DNA of 29,033 bases, from assembly GCA_905199755.1 (NCBI GenBank), contig CAJKHT010000033.1, positions 1 to 29,033 of the forward strand, in the 5' to 3' direction. Both the position numbers and the translations under genes were made by a program. The notes under the pieces are model-generated. The model saw only the letters and a list, made by a program, of their open reading frames with translations, was not told where the DNA came from and ran no database searches. Positions 9,033 through 17,320 of this stretch are shown in pieces. This DNA comes from an uncultured Eubacteriales bacterium. GTDB taxonomy: Bacteria > Bacillota > Clostridia > UBA1381. Each line of letters begins with the position of its first letter. The stretch's first letter is position 1.

Positions 9033-12000
9033 GTGAAAATTAAATTATGTTTTCCTTTAATATTTTTCCTGCTGACAGTTTCTTTTGCGGGACATGCCCA
9101 AACGAGCGCGGACTTTGTATATGATTGGGATTTTAACGAAAAAAGTGAAAACATATCTAAAAAATATAATATTTACCCCATTAATTTTCTGCATCACATA
9201 GAATACGGAGAAAATGCCGTAACTGTCTCGAATTCGGAAATACAGTTTCCGGGGAATGATACGGAGGCGGGCGTTAAGTGTGTTATGAATAAAGGCATAC
9301 AGCCTAAAAACACTCTTTTGCACTTATCGTTTTATATTGAAAGTGATGACACATTCAACAACAAAAATGCTTATATAAGATACGGACGATTTAAATCCGG
9401 CAGCATAATTCCGGAATTTTTTGACGACTGTATTATAACAGCGGCATCGGACGGGAATTTTTACAGCTGTATTAATGACAAAGTCACCTCTTTGCCGTAC
9501 AATGCCGGAGAACGGTATAAAATTGACTGCTTTGCTGATATATTGAGCGGCAAAAGGAAGGTATATGTAAACGGCACGCTTCTTGCGGGTGGGACAGGCA
9601 AGTCGGTAACGGTTACCGATGAGTATCCCCAAATAGAGACAGAGCATATCAGATACAGCTATAATATAAAAAATAAAATCAGCAATGTGTACGCTGTAAG
9701 CAAAATGACCGTATCAAATGTGCGCCTTATCATGTCGGATAAGCAAAAAGGAGATGATTATCTGATGAATATTCCGCTGGATTTGACAATTAACAGAGAA
9801 GAATCAAGAGCGGAATTAAAAATGTTCAATGACGAAGCAATACCTCCGACTCTTATTATTGCATCATATACGCCTGATGGTCAGCTTGAGGAAATAAAGA
9901 CAGACAGCACATCGGCTCGCCTTAACGCAGACGGAACCGTAGACTATCTTTCGGAATATATGTATTCCGAAAATAAAGTAAAGAAAGCCTTTGTGTGGAA
10001 CAAAACAACACTTGTTCCGCTTAGAGCCAGGTGCAGTACGGAAAGTGAATTTACGGCGAAACTGCGTATAGACAACAAGATAAAATTCAGCTGGTCATCT
10101 GATATTAAAGAGGGAACGGTATCATTCTATACTGATGAAAACAAAGCTGCAATAGAAAATATCCCTGTTTCGCAGAAAAGCGTATTATATGATTTTCAGG
10201 GCAATGAAACGGAATATTCGGATTATTATACCGCAGTGTTCAAAGATTCGGACGGCAGCAAAATTGAAAGCAAAACCGCAGCAATTACTGCGATAATGCC
10301 AAGAAAAACAAAAAAGCTTACCACACTTGAACATCCCTATATGCTTGCAACCACAGATATGATTGATAATGTACGAAAATTATCCGAAACATCTCCGTTT
10401 TACAAACGATCTATTGCTGCCATAACGGAAAGAGCGGATTTTTATGTTAATACATATTCGGATTTTGCCGGCACAATACCACAGAATCCTATATCAAACA
10501 GCGGACCGGTATTTGAAGTAAAAAATGCCGTCACATACTGCGCAATAGCCAATCTTTTCAACCCAAAGAGCGAGTATACGGAAACGGCAATAAGACTGTT
10601 CAAGGCATTGGGAGATACATATGAGGTAAATGATTATCTTATGCTCCAGAATAAAGATGACTTCCTTATTATAAAACCGCTGTGCGAAGCTTATGATTTT
10701 TTGTATAATTATCTGACCTGTGAGGAACGTAATGACATAGAAAACAGATATTTTCGTGTTGCTGCGGAACGTATGCTTAATCTTGAACGAGGCAGAACGC
10801 GCGGCGGCTGCAATGCCGATGTGGCAATAATAAGCATTGCGTTTTTACTTCAAGATCAGGATTTGTATGATATAGGGTGGTATGACGCAGAAAACGGTCA
10901 CGGTCTGCTGTATCAGGTTGTAAACGGTCTGGGTGATGACAGCGTATGGTGGGAGCAGTCGGCAGGATATCACGAGAATAAAATAGATCATTGGAGTGAG
11001 TTGGGAGAATATTTTGAAAATGCAGGTTATGATTTCTATAATTACTGCTTTTCGGGAACCCGAGAATCGGAATATGTCGGCACGGATGTAGCAATACGCC
11101 GAAACGATAACGCACGTTCATATGTCAATGATCTTAAATATATGAATCTTATTGACGGAATGATATATCGTGCGGGACTTAACGGCTGGCTGCCTGATTT
11201 TGGTGACGCAGAGCCTGACGGCAACTTATGGTCGCCGGGGTATATAACGTATTTTGAACGTATTTACCGTCATACTCATGATGAACGAATTGCGTATTTA
11301 TTGTCGATTTTTTACGGAACAGAGCGCGGTAAAGACAATAGCGGATCGAGCACAATAATAGCGCATCCGCGAGTTCTGTTTGCGGCAGAGCCGGAAATAA
11401 AGATAAAAACCAAGGGATTCCCTTTGAAAGACGGATTTTTCGCACATAATGCCTACAATAAATTTGGTGTGACGGTATTCGGTGATTTGGGTGAAATCGC
11501 TTTGAGGCAGTGCGGCGGCGGTTTAAGCTCTGAGCTGTGGACGCAATGGTGCGGCTATGGAACGGTTTCTCATTCAAACGCCGATAAACTGAGCATTATA
11601 TGGAATATCAACGGTGAGCGTGCATTGGCTGACTGGGGTACTTACAGTTATCGTACGACTCCGCGGTATGAATATGCAAAGTTTACGGCAGCGCATAATA
11701 CTGTTTTTGCCGATGACAGAAATCAAGCACCGTATAATATTGCCGACAACGGAGGTTACGGCGAATGGATTGCAGACGAAAACGGTGAGTTTACAGGCGG
11801 TGAGCTTAACGATATTGCAATAGGGCCTTATTCAAGAGCCGTTAGCATAACGAATAACAATGTTTATGAATATCTGGGAATTAATATGAACAGAATCATA
11901 TGGCAAATTGATGATTATATAATCGATATGTTTAATACTGACAGTAAAAGATTACACGAATATGTGTATCCCTTGAATATCAACGGAAGTATGGAAAACA

Positions 12001-12818
12001 TATCGCTTGCCATGACGCCTGAGTCGGATAAACAAAAATCATACGGAAATGTTCCCGGCACAATGCATATCAGAAATTTAAGCAATTCCGATAAAACAGC
12101 GGTGGGATGGAGCAGTGTATGTAATATCGGTGACAACGGAAAAACGAAAATGAAAATAAATATGCTGGGTGGCGATAATACAATCGTAACAACCGGATTT
12201 GGTATAGAAGACAGCAACGAGGATATTTATAATAAGCTTGTGATACTTGCAAAAAGAAAAAAGAAATCAACTTGTTTTGTAAATATAATGGATCCCGGTA
12301 AAAACGATTCGTTCAGAACTGTTTTGCAGCTTGCTTCGCCCGAAAATAACGGCCAGAAAACGTATGCTGCCGAGATACGTTCAAACGACGGAATAAAAGA
12401 TACAATTTTATGTTCTGCACACACTTATGACCGTTCGGTGAACGGTTATAAAACCGATGCGCAAAGCGCATTCTTTCGCAATGTTAATGAGGTGGACACG
12501 ATAATCGGCTGCATAAACGGAACAAAGGCGAACGGCAAAAAAATATCAGTTTCCTCTGATAAGCCGATAAGCTTTCAGCTCACACAAACGGGTGATGAGT
12601 GTTATCGCTTGGATATGGGAGATAAGAGCAAGGCTGTTATTAATATAAAAGGTCTTGACGGGTATAAAGCGTACGTATCCAAATCGGGCAGCGGATGGCT
12701 TGAAAAGGATATTTCACAGCTTGACGCCTCAAAAGGAGCAACATATTTTCTTGCTCCCGAAATAAACTTGATTAATGATTGCACAAGTGATTTCATTATT
12801 ACGAAGCTATCGGATTAG
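9033..12818 (+). CDS. Secreted multidomain heparinase II/III-family protein (paralogue 2, altered metal motif)
   Basis: Secreted protein of 1261 residues, GTG start. Order: signal peptide (cleavage after GHA, about 22); concanavalin-like domain (about 23-235); Ig-like module (about 245-330, ending in KAFVWNKTTLVPL); FN3-like domain (about 335-425); helical toroid (about 435-780) with WWEQSAGYHE from Trp639; heparinase II/III sandwich (about 810-1060); C-terminal beta region. From the FN3-like domain onward it parallels the lyase at 4616-7516; the part before it parallels the protein at 7571-9004. The metal-site motif reads SHSNAD: His847 is kept, but the second histidine is Asn849. Asp867 (ADWGTY) and His888 (AAHNT) remain. 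It may be an active lyase with altered metal binding or a binding protein that has lost catalysis. It is 28 bases downstream of the preceding gene, in the same operon. Confidence 0.83.
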   Translation: MKIKLCFPLIFFLLTVSFAGHAQTSADFVYDWDFNEKSENISKKYNIYPINFLHHIEYGENAVTVSNSEIQFPGNDTEAGVKCVMNKGIQPKNTLLHLSFYIESDDTFNNKNAYIRYGRFKSGSIIPEFFDDCIITAASDGNFYSCINDKVTSLPYNAGERYKIDCFADILSGKRKVYVNGTLLAGGTGKSVTVTDEYPQIETEHIRYSYNIKNKISNVYAVSKMTVSNVRLIMSDKQKGDDYLMNIPLDLTINREESRAELKMFNDEAIPPTLIIASYTPDGQLEEIKTDSTSARLNADGTVDYLSEYMYSENKVKKAFVWNKTTLVPLRARCSTESEFTAKLRIDNKIKFSWSSDIKEGTVSFYTDENKAAIENIPVSQKSVLYDFQGNETEYSDYYTAVFKDSDGSKIESKTAAITAIMPRKTKKLTTLEHPYMLATTDMIDNVRKLSETSPFYKRSIAAITERADFYVNTYSDFAGTIPQNPISNSGPVFEVKNAVTYCAIANLFNPKSEYTETAIRLFKALGDTYEVNDYLMLQNKDDFLIIKPLCEAYDFLYNYLTCEERNDIENRYFRVAAERMLNLERGRTRGGCNADVAIISIAFLLQDQDLYDIGWYDAENGHGLLYQVVNGLGDDSVWWEQSAGYHENKIDHWSELGEYFENAGYDFYNYCFSGTRESEYVGTDVAIRRNDNARSYVNDLKYMNLIDGMIYRAGLNGWLPDFGDAEPDGNLWSPGYITYFERIYRHTHDERIAYLLSIFYGTERGKDNSGSSTIIAHPRVLFAAEPEIKIKTKGFPLKDGFFAHNAYNKFGVTVFGDLGEIALRQCGGGLSSELWTQWCGYGTVSHSNADKLSIIWNINGERALADWGTYSYRTTPRYEYAKFTAAHNTVFADDRNQAPYNIADNGGYGEWIADENGEFTGGELNDIAIGPYSRAVSITNNNVYEYLGINMNRIIWQIDDYIIDMFNTDSKRLHEYVYPLNINGSMENISLAMTPESDKQKSYGNVPGTMHIRNLSNSDKTAVGWSSVCNIGDNGKTKMKINMLGGDNTIVTTGFGIEDSNEDIYNKLVILAKRKKKSTCFVNIMDPGKNDSFRTVLQLASPENNGQKTYAAEIRSNDGIKDTILCSAHTYDRSVNGYKTDAQSAFFRNVNEVDTIIGCINGTKANGKKISVSSDKPISFQLTQTGDECYRLDMGDKSKAVINIKGLDGYKAYVSKSGSGWLEKDISQLDASKGATYFLAPEINLINDCTSDFIITKLSD

Positions 12819-12867
12819 ATGCCGATAAATATAAAACTTACAAGTAAAAGAAAGGAATGGTTAATTT

Positions 12868-15723
12868 ATGAAAAAAATAGGTCTAATGCTTGCTGTGACA
12901 ATACTTTCCGGAGTTCTCGCAGGAAATATTGCAGCAAATGCAGAATTGTCGCATACTCCGGCACATCAATATACAAACGAATTCAGCTATGAAGTGTACG
13001 GCGGCGAAAACAGTAATAACCTTACAAATTCGGCAATCTATCGTGGCGCTGCCACGGTAGGGTATTCTCCCGCAGATCAGGGTACAAAAGAGCTTGTTTC
13101 GGGAGTGAGCGGAAAGCCGGATGCTGATTATTCATTGGCGATATCAAGAGAGGGAAAAGGTGCGGCGTATTACTATATAGGGCCGGTGTATGATTCCGTC
13201 AATCAACAGACGGAAAACAATATTTTGTACTTATCGATTGAAATGGCAAATTATGATAACAGCCAGGGAAAAGATATTTATCTGAGATTAAGACAATATG
13301 ACTCCTCAAATGTCGCAAAAACAATCAATAAAAAGGTTGTTACCATGGGAAAAGACGGAAAGGTTACTTCCGAGTTGAATAATTCAAGAGCATATGACTA
13401 TACTCTCGAAAAAATGTACAGATTTGATTTTGTATTCAACAGAGTGAACGGTGCATATACGGTTTATATTGACGGACATATAATTGCAGAAGGAACAGCG
13501 ACGGATATAGTTCCGTCAGATACATATCCTACATATGAGTTGAATCCAAATAACTCCGGTACAAGCTACGGTTTTCAGATAGGTGCATATAATAACAGCA
13601 CAACAGAAACTATTAAATACGCAATAGATAATATCAAGTATGAGATATATCATGATGATGCATATACCGAATTGTGTTCAATGGTAATAAGTGAAGCTTA
13701 TAAGGATTGGGATGACGAAAACGATCCCATAGCGGCGTACAGTTATGCAAACGGCTTTGATTATTCTGTATACGGAGGAGATAAGATTGTCAATGCAACA
13801 GACAGTACGAATCATTTTGAATCAACTTTGGCAGCAGGATATACAGTAACGGGAGCAAATCCGAAACTTACGTTGGGAGCAAAGGGCGACTGCGATTACG
13901 GCATGGAGCTCAGCACAACCGAAAGAACAACTGCTGCATGGTATATCAGCCCTATTTATGACAATGTAACTGCGGACGATAAGCAAAACGGAAATAAAAA
14001 TATACTGTATTTCTCATCTGAAATGGCAAACAGCGATCCTTATTCGGATAAATATATTAATCTTTCGCTTAAAGTCAACGAGAGCAAGCAGGTTATAAAA
14101 TCAATTATAAAAATGGGAAAGAATAACCTTATAACATCAGACCTTGATGCAAATTTATCGATACCGTATCGTTCGTATGTAATGTATAAATTTGATCTTG
14201 TGTTTGACAGAATAAACGGTAATTACGCTGTTTATATGGACGGAGATAAAATATCATCGGGAACGATTGCCGACATGGCGATAAGCGACACAATAACCTC
14301 GACAGCAATTCTTAATAATAAGACTTCAACAGCTTACGGCGTCAGTGTAGGCTTTTGGAATCCGACAGCAGGGGTGAAATCAAGCTTAACAGTCGATAAT
14401 TTAAAATATGAGGCATATAAATCATCAAGCTTTGCAAAGATCTGCGCATTGGTTGAAGCAAGCAATGCAAATATAAAAAAGAATCCTATCGTTAACAGAT
14501 TTTCATCAAGCGTTGACACGGGAACAACATGGAAGACGTCATTTTTCAAATTCCTCAATTTCAGCGACGGGAACGCAAATGGAAACAGCGGCAACAAGGT
14601 GTCAGCAGCGGAGATTGCTTCAAATATAGCCGGCAGAGCCTCAAATGACAGCAGTCTTTTTGTAAAGAGCTTAGCGGGAACTTACAGCAATAAGTACACG
14701 GCAAGAGAGCCTAAATTATTCTACAATATAGACGCATATGACAATGACAGAAGTCAATTCCTTAATGATTGGGTATATTCGGATAATGACAGCGTAAAAC
14801 TCGGTTTGTCGTTTATGATTCCCGATGACGAAAATATTAAGCCTTACAATAAAATGTTTGTGGCTCTCAGAAGTAAGGAACACGGCGACAGTACTACTGT
14901 TGAATTTGACTTTAATGAAGCTAAAATCGCAACAAGTATGGATGTGGGAGAATTTAAAAGAGGTAAATGGTATCGCTACGAGACAATTTACAGAAATGGC
15001 GGAGCAGATGAAAATGTAATGTATGTCGACTATTATCTTGACGGTACAAAGCTCAATGACGTTTCGTCTGTAATAAACGGAAAAATAAGCAGTATTATTG
15101 ATGTAAAAATTGCATTTGATTCAGACTGTACGCTTTCGGAGGATGGCTTGACCTTTACGATTAATCGGGATAACGGAATTTATATAGATGATTTATTCGT
15201 AGGCGCGCCGAGCGAAAATGAATACAAGGCATTCACGTTGCCGCAGTTTGCGGACGGCACAAAGCATCAAGACGTAATAGGATATTATGCAACGGATTCA
15301 ATCAATACTGTCGCCGACACAATATCTGCAATAAGCAATATATCGAATTATAACAGCCGTACGGTAATGGACGCAGACTACGAGTCTGTTGACGAAGCTT
15401 CGACATTGCCCGTTATAGGAAAATACATCAAGCTTGTTGAAGACGGTCAGGAAATATATATAACGTTTGCAAAAAAGCTTTCTATTGATTCTGTTGCGGT
15501 AAACGGAAACAGTGTTACGGTAAATACAACCGGTATGGATACCGATACAACAAAAGTAATTATTGCGGCATATAATGCCGGCGAACTTGTATCTGCGCAG
15601 ATAAATGATTATGACTTCAATGCGACGCAGTATACGAATGTATTTGACCATGAAGTAAGCAATGTAAAAGTTTTTGCGTGGAATTTGGAAAATATGATCC
15701 CGACGTGTGAAAATAAAATTTAA
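12868..15723 (+). CDS. Secreted lectin-like protein with duplicated concanavalin-like domains
   Basis: Secreted protein of 951 residues, no recognised enzyme motif. Signal peptide with cleavage after ANA (about residue 26). Two clearly homologous beta-rich units follow. Unit A (about 30-272) and unit B (about 291-529) both open with an F-Y-VYGG motif, contain EMAN and VNGxYxVYxDG segments, and end in a Tyr-rich DNxKYE strand. A more diverged third concanavalin/LamG-like unit covers about 538-790 (KWYRYETIYR, YLDG, YIDDLFVGAP). The last 80 residues form the module also found in the two preceding genes, ending KVFAWNLENMIP. ATG 12868 follows AAAGGA by 11 bases. A terminator-like hairpin begins 17 bases after the stop, so this probably closes the secreted lyase block. 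Carbohydrate binding is inferred. Confidence 0.72.
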   Translation: MKKIGLMLAVTILSGVLAGNIAANAELSHTPAHQYTNEFSYEVYGGENSNNLTNSAIYRGAATVGYSPADQGTKELVSGVSGKPDADYSLAISREGKGAAYYYIGPVYDSVNQQTENNILYLSIEMANYDNSQGKDIYLRLRQYDSSNVAKTINKKVVTMGKDGKVTSELNNSRAYDYTLEKMYRFDFVFNRVNGAYTVYIDGHIIAEGTATDIVPSDTYPTYELNPNNSGTSYGFQIGAYNNSTTETIKYAIDNIKYEIYHDDAYTELCSMVISEAYKDWDDENDPIAAYSYANGFDYSVYGGDKIVNATDSTNHFESTLAAGYTVTGANPKLTLGAKGDCDYGMELSTTERTTAAWYISPIYDNVTADDKQNGNKNILYFSSEMANSDPYSDKYINLSLKVNESKQVIKSIIKMGKNNLITSDLDANLSIPYRSYVMYKFDLVFDRINGNYAVYMDGDKISSGTIADMAISDTITSTAILNNKTSTAYGVSVGFWNPTAGVKSSLTVDNLKYEAYKSSSFAKICALVEASNANIKKNPIVNRFSSSVDTGTTWKTSFFKFLNFSDGNANGNSGNKVSAAEIASNIAGRASNDSSLFVKSLAGTYSNKYTAREPKLFYNIDAYDNDRSQFLNDWVYSDNDSVKLGLSFMIPDDENIKPYNKMFVALRSKEHGDSTTVEFDFNEAKIATSMDVGEFKRGKWYRYETIYRNGGADENVMYVDYYLDGTKLNDVSSVINGKISSIIDVKIAFDSDCTLSEDGLTFTINRDNGIYIDDLFVGAPSENEYKAFTLPQFADGTKHQDVIGYYATDSINTVADTISAISNISNYNSRTVMDADYESVDEASTLPVIGKYIKLVEDGQEIYITFAKKLSIDSVAVNGNSVTVNTTGMDTDTTKVIIAAYNAGELVSAQINDYDFNATQYTNVFDHEVSNVKVFAWNLENMIPTCENKI

Positions 15724-15739
15724 CCTAAAGAATAAAAAT

Positions 15740-15784
15740 CCGGTGCAGCTGTTTTGCTGACAGCTGTACCGGTGGTGATTTCTT
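15740..15784 (+). terminator. Rho-independent terminator candidate after the lyase block
   Basis: Two 13-base arms, 15740-15752 and 15760-15772, pair fully with one G-U pair around a 7-base loop. The stem is GC-rich at its base and is followed by ATTTCTTT at 15777-15784. A matching A-rich AAAGAA lies at 15726-15731, so the outer arms can pair further. This marks the boundary between the lyase operon and the genes that follow. Confidence 0.72.
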
Positions 15785-15800
15785 TATAACCTTGTCGCAG

Positions 15801-15829
15801 GCTCTGCTCTTTGCAACCCAAGCAGAAGC
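15801..15829 (+). repeat. Second small inverted repeat in the same intergenic gap
   Basis: TCTGCT at 15803-15808 can pair with AGCAGA at 15821-15826, and flanking GC bases extend the stem across a one-base bulge. An overlapping alternative pairs TGCAAC (15812-15817) with GTTGCA (15830-15835). The two pairings exclude each other, so the leader of the next gene could switch structure; no known riboswitch is recognised. No good promoter was found in this 142-base gap. Confidence 0.3.
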
Positions 15830-15865
15830 GTTGCACTGATTTGAAGTAAGAAAGGAACAGCTGAA

Positions 15866-17296
15866 ATGAAAAAATTGGTATTATTATGCAGTATGCTGGT
15901 TTTATTAACGGCAGGTATTCGGGCATCGGCAGCAGATGCCGAGGTTTATCTGAATGAAAATTATGATACATATGCAACCGGTTCGGAACCGGCAGGCGTT
16001 ACGGTAAAAGGAGGAAGCGACAGCCATGTGGTTCTTTATCCTTTGCCCGGGAATAAATTTAATAAAGCGCTTATGCTGCATGATAAGGAAGAAGGAATTG
16101 TTTCGGCAAACTGGTCATTGTCACAAAGCGTAAATAAATGCTTTATTCAGTTCAGCGCAAAATTTGATAAGCTTGACGGCGGGAAATTTGTGCTTTATGA
16201 CAGTCAGAAAAATCCGTATGATTTGTTTATAATTGACAAATACGGAAATTTGACTACCAACGAGGGAAAAAGACTTGATATAAACCTTACAAGATATGCG
16301 GGAGAAATAGGAGTTTATATCAATGTTAATACAAAAAGAATAGATGTTTATCTAAACGGAAAATGTTGCTTGTCAAAATATTACTCTGGTAAACTGAGTT
16401 TGACAAAAATTAAGGAAATACAGCTTAATCTGTATCCCGACGCATTAAGCGAGCATTCGTATTATATAAATAAAATACAGTGCTATAATTCAGAAAAAAT
16501 GCTTATGATTGATAACGGTGAATATAATCATTCGGAAGTGGAGTATGTGCCGAAACAAACATCGAAAGAGCGTACAATATATTTTGAAACAGACTTTGAA
16601 TCGGGTTCGTCATCTCCGATGAGCCTGGTGGATAAAGGCAACAACTACACGATTGTTGAAGAAAACGGAAACAAGTATATGAATGTGGAAGCATTCCAGT
16701 CGGATTCATATCTTGAAAAGCAGTTTTCTCAGAACCAGCTTGACGATAATGTCATTCTGGAGATTGATGTAAATATAAAGAAAATAAAACGTTCCGTATA
16801 CTTATTCTCTGCGTTGTATTATACAGGAGTGAACGGAACAATCAATGAGGTATACCTTGCAGCCGACAATACGCTGCGTGCGCATGACGGCACGCTGATA
16901 GCGGAATTAAAGGCAGATCGCTGGTACAATTTTGCTATGAAATATAAATTCAGCAGAGGAACATATGATTTCTATGTTGACGGCGAGCTTGTATTGGAAA
17001 ATCAGGAGCTTGTAACAAAATCGGACAGTATGCGTATGTTAAGATTGTATATGCCGGCAACGCCCGATTCAACGGTAAATCTCAAGCTTGACAATATTAA
17101 GATGTACAGCGGAAAAACACTTATGAGATATGATACTAATGATAATGATGAAAATAAGCAAAGTGAAAACAATAACGCAATAAATGAGAATATGATTGAA
17201 CACATACCCGATGATACAAACAATTCTTCCGATTATGATGATTACAATGAAGACAATCAGGATCACACCGAGGACAAACTTCACCCAGAGGAATAA
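15866..17296 (+). CDS. Secreted two-domain LamG/concanavalin-like protein with acidic tail
   Basis: Secreted protein of 476 residues. Signal peptide cleaved near the ASAADA segment (about residue 22). Two beta-rich concanavalin-like halves cover about 25-215 and 235-420; each has a strand-rich core with a DVYLNGK or DFYVDGE segment and a final strand of the DNIKMYSG type. Residues 421-476 are a low-complexity tail rich in Asp, Asn and Glu with no hydrophobic anchor or sortase motif. No catalytic motif is seen, so carbohydrate binding is the best guess. ATG 15866 follows AAAGGA by 9 bases. It lies 24 bases ahead of the SLH protein gene and is probably co-transcribed with it; the pair may form a surface binding complex (inference). 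Confidence 0.68.
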   Translation: MKKLVLLCSMLVLLTAGIRASAADAEVYLNENYDTYATGSEPAGVTVKGGSDSHVVLYPLPGNKFNKALMLHDKEEGIVSANWSLSQSVNKCFIQFSAKFDKLDGGKFVLYDSQKNPYDLFIIDKYGNLTTNEGKRLDINLTRYAGEIGVYINVNTKRIDVYLNGKCCLSKYYSGKLSLTKIKEIQLNLYPDALSEHSYYINKIQCYNSEKMLMIDNGEYNHSEVEYVPKQTSKERTIYFETDFESGSSSPMSLVDKGNNYTIVEENGNKYMNVEAFQSDSYLEKQFSQNQLDDNVILEIDVNIKKIKRSVYLFSALYYTGVNGTINEVYLAADNTLRAHDGTLIAELKADRWYNFAMKYKFSRGTYDFYVDGELVLENQELVTKSDSMRMLRLYMPATPDSTVNLKLDNIKMYSGKTLMRYDTNDNDENKQSENNNAINENMIEHIPDDTNNSSDYDDYNEDNQDHTEDKLHPEE

Positions 17297-17320
17297 TGAG
17301 AATAATAGGAGTAACAGCAT

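Noticed and set aside
11614..11823. Small + strand open frame inside the second lyase
   Set aside because: It is out of frame within the conserved lyase domain and has no ribosome binding site or recognisable product.
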